From positions 1 through 64,000 of the forward strand of contig NZ_NCII01000001.1 in the NCBI RefSeq assembly GCF_002256775.1: a stretch of DNA of 64,000 bases. Reading direction: 5' to 3'. The DNA is from Novosphingobium sp. 17-62-19. Lineage in GTDB: Bacteria > Pseudomonadota > Alphaproteobacteria > Sphingomonadales > Sphingomonadaceae. The notes beneath the pieces were generated by a model. That model was given only the letters and a program-made list of their open reading frames with translations. It made no database searches and had not been told where the DNA came from. Shown here in pieces: positions 56,623-64,000 of this stretch; positions within the stretch are counted from its first letter, which is position 1, and each line of letters opens with the position of its first letter. The position numbers were made by a program, and so were the translations under genes.

Positions 56623-56796
56623 CGTCTCTCTCCACTGTTTCGGTGGACGGTACTGGATCGTTCGGCTTGAAGCAAGCGCAATGCCAGATCGCGCCGCTCA
56701 GAAAATCCGCATATAATAGCTATTAAGCGTCATTGACCGCCGTTTGCGTTATGCAATACCGGTAGAGTTACGAAACACCGGAGAGGATTCGCAGGC

Positions 56797-57552
56797 ATGA
56801 TCGATTATGGCCTTCACGGCAAAGTGGCGCTCGTCACCGGCGCAAGCGGCGGCATTGGTCGCGCGGCATCACTCGTCTTCGCGCGGTCGGGCGCAAGCGT
56901 GCTTGTTTGCGACGTGAACGAGGCAGGCGGCGCTGAAACGGTCGCCATGATCGAAGCGGCAGGGGGCAAGGCGGCGTTCCAGCGCTGCGACGTGTCAAAA
57001 TCTGACGAGGTGAAGGCGATGGTCGCCGCTGCTGTCTCCACTTTCGGCGGACTTGATTGCGCGTTCAACAATGCGGGTATCAACCGCCTTGGCGACGACG
57101 AATACGACGACGCGATCTGGGAACGCAACATGGGCATCAACCTGTCGGGCGTGATGCGGTGTATGCGTGAAGAGGCCGAAGTGATGGTTGCGCGTGGCGG
57201 CGGGGCCATCGTGAACACTGCGTCGATCAACGGGATCGTCGGAAACGGTGGACAGCCCGCCTATGTCGCGGCGAAGCATGGCGTCGTCGGCCTCGCTCGG
57301 CACGGCGCGCTGCGTTGGGCGCAGGCGGGCATTCGCGTAAACGCGGTGTGCCCCGGTGTGATCGAAACGCCGATGACCGCGCCACTCATCGCCAGCCCCG
57401 AAATGAAGAAGGTTATCGATGCGATGACGCCGATGGGCCGCATGGGCACCGCGGAAGAAATTGCCGAAGCCGTCGTCTGGCTCTGCTCACCCGCCGCCAG
57501 CTTCGTTACCGGTCACGCTATGGTCGTCGATGGCGGCGCGACAGCGGTTTGA
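56797..57552 (+). CDS. Short-chain dehydrogenase/reductase
   Basis: A 251-residue classical SDR with all key elements: TGASGGIGRAASLVF, NNAG, Ser143, and Tyr156-x3-Lys160 in YVAAK. VTGHAMVVDGGATAV closes the fold. It oxidises or reduces an alcohol/ketone with NAD(P). GGAGAGG lies before ATG 56797. It is divergent from the second amidohydrolase and ends at a strong terminator. Confidence 0.92.
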   Translation: MIDYGLHGKVALVTGASGGIGRAASLVFARSGASVLVCDVNEAGGAETVAMIEAAGGKAAFQRCDVSKSDEVKAMVAAAVSTFGGLDCAFNNAGINRLGDDEYDDAIWERNMGINLSGVMRCMREEAEVMVARGGGAIVNTASINGIVGNGGQPAYVAAKHGVVGLARHGALRWAQAGIRVNAVCPGVIETPMTAPLIASPEMKKVIDAMTPMGRMGTAEEIAEAVVWLCSPAASFVTGHAMVVDGGATAV

Positions 57553-57559
57553 AAATCGG

Positions 57560-57589
57560 ACCGGGCAGCATCAACATTTGCTGCCCGGT
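57560..57589. terminator. Strong hairpin between convergent SDR and esterase genes
   Basis: Perfect 11-bp arms ACCGGGCAGCA (57560-57570) and TGCTGCCCGGT (57579-57589) enclose an 8-base loop. It lies seven bases after the SDR stop and just ahead of the minus-strand esterase stop, so it can serve both strands. Confidence 0.8.
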
Positions 57590-57601
57590 TAAGGTGACTT
57601 G

Positions 57602-58528
57602 TCAGCCCAGCGCCGCTTTCAGCTTTGCCCCCGCCCGCTCGATATAGGGCATGGCATCGGGCACCGCTTCGAACATCGAGAAGAAGCCGTGAATCATGCC
57701 GGGAGCCTCTTCGCTATCAACCGCAACCCCCGCCGCCGCCAAGGCATCGGCATAGGCCAGCCCCTCATCGCGCAACGGGTCGTATTGCGCTACCAGAACG
57801 GTAGCTGACGGCAAACCGGCCAGATTATCGTGGCGCAACACCGCAGTGTGAGGATGCGGAGCATTCACGTCGTCCACATAGTGCGCCCAGAACCACTGCA
57901 TCATCACGGTCGACAGGAAATAGGTGCCACCACCATTTGCTGTATAGGAATCCCGTTCAAAATCCGCATCCGCCACCGGATAGATCAGCAACTGATGTGC
58001 CAGCTTCGGCCCGGCCTCATCGCGCGCGCGGATCGCCACGGCAGCGGCAAGGTTGCCCCCGGCACTGTCTCCCGCCACAGCAAGGCGCGAAGGATCAATG
58101 CCTAGTTCGGCGGCATGAGCCACCGCCCACAACAGCGCATCATAGCAATCATCCAGCGGGCCGGGGAACTTCGTTTCCGGTGCAAGCCGGTAGTCCACTG
58201 CCAGCACGGCCGCGCCGCTCGCCCGCGCCAGTGCGCGCGCAGTGGCATCGTGCGATTCGAGATCGCCGATCACCCAGCCGCCGCCGTGATAGAACAGCAC
58301 CAGCGCCGGATTTTCCCCTGCGCCCTCAGGAACATAGAACCGCGAGCCAATGGTCCGCCCCGGCAGGTCGAGCGCGATGTCACGCACATGCGCCACTGCG
58401 GGCGGCGGCCCCATCTGCATCGGTTTGTTCAGATCGCGCAGCGCTTGCGGCGTGATTGTGGCATAATCGACTGGCGGCATCTGCGCAAAATAGCCCAGCA
58501 GCGCCTCGACCTGAGGGTTAAGCGTCAT
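57602..58528 (-). CDS. HSL-family alpha/beta hydrolase (esterase)
   Basis: A 308-residue carboxylesterase of the hormone-sensitive lipase family. The oxyanion-hole motif is FYHGGGW, the nucleophile Ser lies in GDSAGGN, the acid is Asp in DPLRDEG and the base is His in MIHGFF. It hydrolyses esters of short acids or opens lactones. It is the last gene of the P450 operon, 29 bp after the epimerase-like gene, so it may cleave a lactone or ester made by the oxidative steps. Confidence 0.92.
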   Translation of the reverse strand: MTLNPQVEALLGYFAQMPPVDYATITPQALRDLNKPMQMGPPPAVAHVRDIALDLPGRTIGSRFYVPEGAGENPALVLFYHGGGWVIGDLESHDATARALARASGAAVLAVDYRLAPETKFPGPLDDCYDALLWAVAHAAELGIDPSRLAVAGDSAGGNLAAAVAIRARDEAGPKLAHQLLIYPVADADFERDSYTANGGGTYFLSTVMMQWFWAHYVDDVNAPHPHTAVLRHDNLAGLPSATVLVAQYDPLRDEGLAYADALAAAGVAVDSEEAPGMIHGFFSMFEAVPDAMPYIERAGAKLKAALG

Positions 58529-58557
58529 CGTATCTCTCCCGATTTAGCCGAACTGCC

Positions 58558-59460
58558 TTATCCAAATTGGGCTGCAATTTCTGCCACAGCCGCCGCCACA
58601 TCGCGACGACGATAGCCCAACAGCGCCGTTTCGCCAGCATCGGGTTCATAACTGATCGTGTTGCCGCGCCCTTGCGGGATCGCGATGTCGGGCAGCAGCA
58701 GCAATTCCTCGTCGCGCGCCTCCAGCACCACGTCGCTGCCAACGGCATCAAAGAACAGCTGGAAATAGTCCCGGAACGTGAGGTTTTCATCGCCCACCAG
58801 ATAGGCCTTGCCCGGCTCGCCCCGCAACAGCGCGCCTTCGATGGCTTCGGACAGCGATTGGAACGACATGAAGTTGGTGCCACCCGTCGGCGCAAAGAAC
58901 GGGATCGGAATATTGCCCTTGGCCCACTGCACATAAGGATCGAAAATCGCGCTCGGCAGGCCGGGCACTGTGCCGACCATGAAGGGCGCATTTACGCTCA
59001 CCACGTCAAACCCGGGCGCGCCCTCGGCTCGTGCGCCTTCGCACGCGGCAAGGCGTGACTGGATATAGACATTGCCTGCAACCAGTTCTGGCGCGGCCTG
59101 CGGATAGAAGCTGCCAAGCTGGACCGCACGGGCAACGCCAGCCTCACGCGCGGCGGCAAAGAACGCGGGCAGGGCAACATGGTTGGCCTTGTGCAGCCAC
59201 GCGCCGAAATCTTCGCCCTGTGGAACGTGGCGCGGATCGTTGCCTGCCGCAAACACCATCCAGTCGAACCCGCGCAACCGATCGGGCGTGAAATCGCCCG
59301 CCACATAATCGCCCTGAAGGAACCCAAGCGTGGTCAGCGCCGTGCCTTCGGGCGCACCCGCCCCACGCCCGGTGATCGTCACATCATGGCCCTGTGCCGC
59401 CAGATGCAGCGCGGCATGGCCGCCCAGCGCGCCAGTGCCGCCGACTACGAGAACTTTCAT
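58558..59460 (-). CDS. NAD(P)-binding epimerase/dehydratase-like protein (atypical SDR)
   Basis: A 300-residue extended or atypical SDR. The nucleotide-binding motif is VLVVGGTGALGGHAALHL and the later fold carries VAGNVYIQSRLAACEG in place of a clear YxxxK. NmrA-like or 3-beta-hydroxysteroid dehydrogenase-like functions are possible. CAGGAG lies before ATG 59460. It starts two bases after the upstream SDR stop. Confidence 0.78.
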   Translation of the reverse strand: MKVLVVGGTGALGGHAALHLAAQGHDVTITGRGAGAPEGTALTTLGFLQGDYVAGDFTPDRLRGFDWMVFAAGNDPRHVPQGEDFGAWLHKANHVALPAFFAAAREAGVARAVQLGSFYPQAAPELVAGNVYIQSRLAACEGARAEGAPGFDVVSVNAPFMVGTVPGLPSAIFDPYVQWAKGNIPIPFFAPTGGTNFMSFQSLSEAIEGALLRGEPGKAYLVGDENLTFRDYFQLFFDAVGSDVVLEARDEELLLLPDIAIPQGRGNTISYEPDAGETALLGYRRRDVAAAVAEIAAQFG

Positions 59461-59462
59461 CG

Positions 59463-60269
59463 CTATTTCTCCTGATAAAGCGGATTGGCCAGCGGTAGCG
59501 GCGCAAGATCCGGGCTGCGGCGCAGCAGGTTGCCGCCGTCCACCGCGATGCATTGCCCGGTTACCCAGGCACTTTCGTCTCCGGCAAGGAAGCGCACGGC
59601 CCCTGCCATGTCATCGGCCTCGCCCAAGCGGCCCAGCGGATACTCGGGCAGGAAAGCTGCCGCCGCGCCGCCATCGAACATATCCTGCGTCGCGCCGCTG
59701 CGGGTCAGGCCGGGGCGGATCGCGTTGACGCGCAGTCCCGAAGGCCCCAACTCGTCTGCCGCCATGCGTACCAGCCCTTCGAGCCCGGCCTTTGCCACAT
59801 GATAGGCCGAAAGGTGCCGGAACGTCAGGACCGCCGCGCCCGATGACAGCACGATGATCGATCCGCCCGGCGCCATCAACGGCGCGGCGTGGCGGATCAC
59901 ATGGAAGGTGGCGATCACGTTGGTCTCGAAGGCATCGCGATAATCTTGCGGAGTGCTTTCGATCAGCGGTTTGAACCCGCCGCCGCCCACCGTGGCAAAG
60001 GCGATGTCCAGCCTTCCGGCCAGCACGTGCGCTCCGGCAAGTGCTGCGGTCACGGCGTCCTCATCGGTTCCGTCGCCCACAAATTCATGAACTTGCACCC
60101 CCGGCACTGCGGCGCGAATATCCGCCGCCGCTTTTGCCAAAGCATCCGCGCGCCGCGCCATCAGCGCCAGCGTCGCCCCGTCGCGCGCCAACGCCAGCGC
60201 GCAGGCTCCGGCAATCGCGCCGGTCGCCCCGGTGATGAACGCGGTGCGCCCGGCCAGCGTGCCGTTCAT
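59463..60269 (-). CDS. Short-chain dehydrogenase/reductase
   Basis: A 268-residue classical SDR: TGATGAIAGACALALA, Ser in VLSSGAAVL, and Tyr-x3-Lys in YHVAK. The glycine motif is slightly altered (TGAIAG for TGIG). ATG 60269 overlaps the SnoaL-like stop, so it is translated in the P450 operon. Confidence 0.9.
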   Translation of the reverse strand: MNGTLAGRTAFITGATGAIAGACALALARDGATLALMARRADALAKAAADIRAAVPGVQVHEFVGDGTDEDAVTAALAGAHVLAGRLDIAFATVGGGGFKPLIESTPQDYRDAFETNVIATFHVIRHAAPLMAPGGSIIVLSSGAAVLTFRHLSAYHVAKAGLEGLVRMAADELGPSGLRVNAIRPGLTRSGATQDMFDGGAAAAFLPEYPLGRLGEADDMAGAVRFLAGDESAWVTGQCIAVDGGNLLRRSPDLAPLPLANPLYQEK

Positions 60270-60697
60270 GCGGTCGCGCCGCCCACATCGTGCACGGGCC
60301 GCACTTCTTCCCAATCGACCACAAGCTCGCGCCGCGTGAATTTCCACCCATCGCCCTCACGCCGCCACTGGTCCTGATAGCGGATCGCCCAGACCAGCAG
60401 TACATCGCGCCCGTCAGGCCCGGTCATGCGGTGCTCGGCAGTGGAGCGGGTTTCGCCCTGCGCTATGTCCTCGCTGACCGCCGCGTCCATATCGTACACC
60501 ACATGGCGCGTGGCTTTGAATGCATGGGTAAGGTGGTCGATCGAGCCAAGGTTCGCCTCAAGCCCGCTGATGGCAAAACCGGGTCCGATAATCTCCACAT
60601 CGTCTGCCATGACTTCGCGCCACAACGCCTTGTCACGCCGGTCTGCGCCCAGCCCATAACGCTCCGCCGTACGGCGTAGTTGCTCCAGATCGCTCAT
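60266..60697 (-). CDS. SnoaL/NTF2-like protein 3
   Basis: A 143-residue NTF2-like protein (LRRTAERYGLGADRRDKALW, MADDVEIIGPGFAISGLEAN, WKFTRRELVVDWEEVRPV). It overlaps both neighbours by ATGA, a sign of tight co-translation. A dehydratase or isomerase step between two dehydrogenases is a reasonable inference. Confidence 0.82.
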   Translation of the reverse strand: MSDLEQLRRTAERYGLGADRRDKALWREVMADDVEIIGPGFAISGLEANLGSIDHLTHAFKATRHVVYDMDAAVSEDIAQGETRSTAEHRMTGPDGRDVLLVWAIRYQDQWRREGDGWKFTRRELVVDWEEVRPVHDVGGATA

Positions 60698-61566
60698 GCT
60701 ACCGTCCCCGGAATGACCAGCCCATTGCCTGAAATCAGCGGCACATTGGTCCATTCGCCCTGGGGCGTGCGATACCAACCCCCCGCTGCCAGCGCCCCGC
60801 CATCCACGTTAATTGTGGTGCCGGTCACCCACGCCGCCAGCGGACTGGCGAGATAGAGCGCCGCGCCCGCGCTGTCTGACGGTTGACCAAACCGGCCCAG
60901 TGGAATCCAGCGCTCTTCATGCGCGCGGTTTTCGGGCGGGATCATGTAGTCCAGCGCCACTTGCGGCGTATCGGTCGTCTCGGGCGCGATGGTGTTCACA
61001 CGGATGCCTTCCGGCCCCAGTTCCAGCGCGAGGCTCTTGGTAAAGCCCGTCACCGCCCATTTGGCCGCAGCATAGACGCTGCAATAGGGAATGCCGCGAT
61101 GCGCCTCGATCGAGGTGACGTTGATGATCGACGATCCGGGTCCGGCCTTGCGCAGCAGAGGGATCATTGCGCGCGTCATGCGCAGCAATTGCCCCAGATT
61201 GGTGTCGAGGATTTCCTCGGTTTCCTCGTCCTCCAGCATGGCAAAGGGCCGTGCGTGGACGAAGTGGCCGACATTGTTGACCAGCACATCCAGCTTGCCG
61301 GTTTCAGCCGCAATGCGCTCGGCCAGCATCGCGCCCACGCCGCGCTGGCGCACATCGCAGCGGATCACGCGTGCGCTGGGCATCGCAGCTTCGGCCTGAT
61401 CGGCGCGGGCCGGATCGATCTCGGCGATCACCACTTGCGCGCCTGCGCTGTCAAAAGCCTCGGCAATCGCCCGCCCGATGCCCACGCCGCCACCGGTGAT
61501 CAGCACGGTCTTGCCGGTAAAGTCCAGCGCGTGCGCAAAGTCGGGCCTTTGCGGGTTCGCAGTCAT
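60694..61566 (-). CDS. Short-chain dehydrogenase/reductase
   Basis: A 290-residue SDR: TGGGVGIGRAIAEAF, NNVGH, Ser in NVTSIEAHRG, Tyr-x3-Lys in YAAAK, then a 20-residue C-terminal extension rich in Gly and Trp. The NNVGH in place of NNAG is seen in a catabolic SDR subset. It heads the overlapping block SDR-SnoaL-SDR of the P450 operon, 117 bp after the ferredoxin gene. Confidence 0.9.
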   Translation of the reverse strand: MTANPQRPDFAHALDFTGKTVLITGGGVGIGRAIAEAFDSAGAQVVIAEIDPARADQAEAAMPSARVIRCDVRQRGVGAMLAERIAAETGKLDVLVNNVGHFVHARPFAMLEDEETEEILDTNLGQLLRMTRAMIPLLRKAGPGSSIINVTSIEAHRGIPYCSVYAAAKWAVTGFTKSLALELGPEGIRVNTIAPETTDTPQVALDYMIPPENRAHEERWIPLGRFGQPSDSAGAALYLASPLAAWVTGTTINVDGGALAAGGWYRTPQGEWTNVPLISGNGLVIPGTVA

Positions 61567-61683
61567 CGGATGCGGATCCTCTTGATGCCAATGAATCGGC
61601 GTTGATGTATTTATTGTCTACGCATAGTGCGGATGGAAACGCGCTCTGTCAATGGGATGCGCAGCGCAAAGAGGATTACGCTG

Positions 61684-62016
61684 CTACGCCCCGGGCTGAT
61701 CCGCCGGGATATGCACTACCAGCCCGTCCAACTCTTCGCCCAGTTGCACCTGGCACGACAGGCGGCTGTTGGGGCGCACTTCTACACCCTCGATCAGTCC
61801 CAACATCTCGCGCTCGTCCGGGTGTGCAGGTCCGGTGCGGTCCAGCCATTCGGGATCGATATAGCAGTGGCAGGTAGCGCACTGCATCATCCCGCCACAC
61901 AGCGCGTCGATCCCGTCGACCAGACTGCCGACCGCCAGTTGCATCAGCGTCATGCCCTCGAAGTTCACGCAAGTCCGCGCTGTCCCGTCGGGCTGGACGA
62001 AAGTCACTTTGGCCAT
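61684..62016 (-). CDS. [2Fe-2S] ferredoxin, putidaredoxin/adrenodoxin type
   Basis: A 110-residue ferredoxin with the class cluster spacing C-x5-C-x2-C in LCGGMMQCATCHC and a fourth Cys in LSCQV. It probably passes single electrons to the P450 encoded just upstream. A matching ferredoxin reductase is not in the window. A long inverted repeat separates it from the P450 stop. Confidence 0.93.
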   Translation of the reverse strand: MAKVTFVQPDGTARTCVNFEGMTLMQLAVGSLVDGIDALCGGMMQCATCHCYIDPEWLDRTGPAHPDEREMLGLIEGVEVRPNSRLSCQVQLGEELDGLVVHIPADQPGA

Positions 62017-62047
62017 TCACTGTCCCTCAAATTGTGCCATTTTATCC

Positions 62048-62137
62048 TTCGTCATTGCGAGCCCGCGCAGCGGGAGAAGCAATCCAGAGCGCCATGCGCC
62101 ACGCTCTGGATTGCTTCGCTCCGCTCGCAATGACGAA
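62048..62137. repeat. 90-bp interrupted inverted repeat between P450 and ferredoxin genes
   Basis: Outer arms of 15 bases (62048-62062 and 62123-62137) and inner arms of 16 bases (62076-62091 and 62102-62117) are perfect. The outer arm core GTCATTGCGAGC is a motif I know from dispersed repeats in many bacterial genomes. Only one copy is in this window. Confidence 0.8.
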
Positions 62138-62154
62138 CCAGTGGGGATGCCTCT

Positions 62155-63573
62155 TCAAACGTGCGCCGGGCAACCGGCGGCCTTGGCCAGCGCGGCCGTA
62201 TCCACCGCCGTTGCCTCGCCCGAAATCTTGCGCCGCCTGTAGCGCACGCGGCATGGCTGGGCGGGCCAATAGGTCGAAGCGCCGGCAATCGGCTTCACTT
62301 CGTCCAGCAGTTCCATGTTAAAGTTCTGCAGCAGGATCACCAGCAGCGCTTTCATTTCCATGCGCGCAAAGTTCACGCCCGCGCAGCGATGCACGCCGCC
62401 GCCAAACCCGATTAGCGAATTGCTGGTCGTCTGCGCATTGGGGTTGGCCGGGTTGAAGCGCTCAGGATCATAGGCATCGGGATTGGGGAACGTCTCTTCC
62501 ATGCGGTGGCTGACCGAGGGGGCCAGCAGCACGAATTCGCCCTTGCGGATGGTATAACCCTCGCGCACGATATCAGCATTGGCCTTGCGGCTGAGCATAT
62601 AGGCCACTGGGTGCAGCCGCTCAGTCTCACGCAGGGCAAGGTCCATCTTTTCCATCGCGATGGCGTGTTCCCAGCTCAGGTTTCCGCCATCGCCGCCGCC
62701 CAAAAGCCCGGTGATTTCATCGCGCAAGACCTGCATATAGGCCTGATTCTGCAACAGATCGGCCAGCGCCCAGCTGACCTGCCCGGCGGTGGTTTCATGC
62801 CCCGCCCACACCAGCAGCAGGATCAGGTGGCGGATGATCTCGTCGGGCACCGGGCGGCCATCGGGATACTTTGTTTCGATCATCGTCTGGAAAAAGTCGG
62901 GCGGATCAAGCGGCGCGTCGCGGCGCTTTTCGATCCATGATTGCAGGATAGTATGCAGCTTCTTCTTGGCGCGTTGCGATTTCACCATCTTGGGCGTGGG
63001 CAGCCATAGCGGCAGCACGATTTCCATCCCGCCCGAAAAATCGCGGAACAGATCGAAGAATTCGTGACCCAGTTTCTCGTGGAATTCGCGCCCCATGAAG
63101 CTGTGCGCGGCGATGTCCATCACGATGGGGCCGAGTGTGGGGATCAGGTCGAACTCGCCTTCATCACCCAGCTGTTCCACCAGGTTCAGCGATTCCTCGA
63201 CCATCACCGGCACATATTGCTTCATCGAAGCCGCCTTGAACCGGGGCATGATGATCGAGCGCTGGCGCAGATATTCGTCCATTTCCGCAAACGAATAGAA
63301 ATCCGGCGAAAACATCTTGAGGAAGAACGGCATGGATTCGCGGATCGACAGCAGCTTGTCGGTCTCTTCAAAAAAGAAACGGTTGTGCTCCGGCCCCAGC
63401 ATCACATTCATGCGCTGGCCCATGAAGTTCATCGCGAACATCCGGCCTTTGGTTTTGTAGCCGCGTTTCAGCACGCTTACGGGATCGCGGAAAAACTGTG
63501 CGATGTGACCCAGCAGCGGCGCGCCGCCATCGAGCAGGGGGAAGCCGCCGCCAGCATTTGCTGCACTCGCCAT
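62155..63573 (-). CDS. Cytochrome P450, CYP51-like
   Basis: A 472-residue P450. The I-helix reads WAGHETTAGQ, the ExxR pair is in ETERLHP, and the haem Cys lies in FGGGVHRCAG. N-terminal FFRDPVSVLKRGY and C-terminal PAQPCRVRYRRR resemble bacterial CYP51. The CYP51 substrate-recognition segment is not matched: the region reads FFLKMFSPDFYSFAE. A sterol demethylase role is thus unlikely; hydroxylation of a terpenoid or other lipid is possible. GGGAGA precedes ATG 63573. It is the first gene of a seven-gene minus-strand operon. Confidence 0.88.
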   Translation of the reverse strand: MASAANAGGGFPLLDGGAPLLGHIAQFFRDPVSVLKRGYKTKGRMFAMNFMGQRMNVMLGPEHNRFFFEETDKLLSIRESMPFFLKMFSPDFYSFAEMDEYLRQRSIIMPRFKAASMKQYVPVMVEESLNLVEQLGDEGEFDLIPTLGPIVMDIAAHSFMGREFHEKLGHEFFDLFRDFSGGMEIVLPLWLPTPKMVKSQRAKKKLHTILQSWIEKRRDAPLDPPDFFQTMIETKYPDGRPVPDEIIRHLILLLVWAGHETTAGQVSWALADLLQNQAYMQVLRDEITGLLGGGDGGNLSWEHAIAMEKMDLALRETERLHPVAYMLSRKANADIVREGYTIRKGEFVLLAPSVSHRMEETFPNPDAYDPERFNPANPNAQTTSNSLIGFGGGVHRCAGVNFARMEMKALLVILLQNFNMELLDEVKPIAGASTYWPAQPCRVRYRRRKISGEATAVDTAALAKAAGCPAHV

Positions 63574-63872
63574 GCCATGTCTCCCGTAAACACGCCGGTT
63601 TGGCCCGGCATTTGATCGCGAGAGGGTATGTCTGTTCGCACGGGCCGTCACGCTTCGTCGCACAGAGGGTATCGCCCGGTGATCTAGCTTAGATCATCGG
63701 GTGAACTGCTCGATGCTTACCCCCGCACTCCGCCAGCATCCCGTCACCCTGAACTTGTTTCAGGGTCCATTTATGAGCCCAGGCGGCGGTTTGGTCGGCA
63801 AAATGGATCCTGAAACAAGTTCAGGATGACGAAACTGGATTGGCCTTGGCAGGTAGAATAACTCGTGCCCCC
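63574..63872. promoter_or_regulatory. Spacer upstream of the P450 operon holding REPIN copy 2
   Basis: The 299-bp stretch has no coding signal. It must hold the P450 operon promoter near 63580-63700, which I cannot assign, and the 88-bp REPIN at 63743-63830. It ends at the stop of the next minus-strand gene. Confidence 0.4.
63743..63830. repeat. REPIN-like double-hairpin element, copy 2
   Basis: The same 88-bp layout as 6908-6995: arms at 63743-63770 and 63803-63830, each an internal 8-bp hairpin (ACCCTGAA/TTCAGGGT and ATCCTGAA/TTCAGGAT), and a 32-base centre partly matching copy 1. The left arms of both copies are identical over 28 bases. Confidence 0.85.
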
Positions 63873-64000
63873 TCAATACACCGCCGCCGGATTCTTCGGA
63901 CGCGGGCTGCCCAGCATTTCGCGGTGCGAGGGCCGTTCGTTGCCGCGGTCGGTCACGCCCAGTTCCTTGGCAATTTCCGCCACGATCAGCGTCTGCCCTG
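63873..64000 (-). CDS. C-terminal fragment of an unidentified protein, possibly an oxidoreductase
   Basis: A reading frame enters from the right edge and stops at 63873-63875. The 41 visible residues (GQTLIVAEIAKELGVTDRGN, then SHREMLGSPRPKNPAAVY) are too few for assignment. The GQTLIV element resembles the last strand of SDR proteins, but this is weak. Confidence 0.45.
   Translation of the reverse strand, partial: GQTLIVAEIAKELGVTDRGNERPSHREMLGSPRPKNPAAVY

Noticed and set aside
1..64000. CRISPR array, prophage or insertion sequence
   Set aside because: No regularly spaced direct repeats, phage structural genes or transposase reading frames were found. The repeats present are palindromic singlets or pairs.

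Overview
The window looks like a chromosomal segment of a Sphingomonadales alphaproteobacterium, most likely a Novosphingobium-type organism. This rests on high G+C coding sequence, two TonB-dependent receptors, NDUFA12, DUF2155 and other alphaproteobacterial housekeeping genes, a PccR-like ScfR regulator next to propionyl-CoA carboxylase, and dispersed palindromic repeats of a kind I associate with sphingomonads. The genus is an inference; no rRNA is present.

1-12.2 kb: an MFS tail, an M19 dipeptidase and a glyoxalase-fold protein precede a propionyl-CoA module. An ScfR-family regulator diverges from pccB, thiolase, methylmalonyl-CoA epimerase, adenosylcobalamin-dependent methylmalonyl-CoA mutase and pccA. 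Together these carry propionyl-CoA to succinyl-CoA. TTTGCAAA-like repeats lie in front of the regulator. A lower-G+C HNH endonuclease gene sits between the mutase and pccA, and a REPIN-like double hairpin lies between epimerase and mutase.

12.2-42.5 kb: mostly core or housekeeping genes. These include a D-lactate dehydrogenase-type flavoprotein, cytochrome c, an alkyl-sulfatase-like enzyme, an acyl-AMP ligase, recX, DUF192, NDUFA12, DUF2155, aat and tRNA-Trp. They continue with a LuxR-type regulator, secE-nusG-rplK-rplA, a cyclophilin/CinA-like operon, a Baeyer-Villiger-type monooxygenase and corA. DUF47-PiT phosphate transport is followed by an FAD oxidoreductase-DUF1365-methyltransferase lipid-modification triad, a degenerate HD-GYP protein, rimO, a potassium channel, a degenerate LytM protein and serS.

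42.5-64 kb: an accessory catabolic region. A TonB receptor broken by one frameshift lies behind two Fur-like sites. A second TonB receptor, a COQ4-family protein and a D-aminoacylase-like amidohydrolase form one strand group opposite an HTH regulator. Further on are SDRs (one lacking its catalytic Tyr), SnoaL-like proteins, an MFS transporter and a second amidohydrolase. A minus-strand operon then holds a CYP51-like P450, a [2Fe-2S] ferredoxin, two SDRs, a SnoaL-like protein, an epimerase-like protein and an HSL-type esterase. The set looks like uptake plus stepwise oxidation and hydrolysis of a hydrophobic, possibly amide- or ester-containing substrate that I cannot name.

The strongest leads are the HNH nuclease coupled to methylmalonyl-CoA mutase, the COQ4/amidohydrolase/TonB operon, the P450 operon, and two REPIN copies whose stems show compensatory base changes. 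No CRISPR array, rRNA, prophage or IS transposase was seen.
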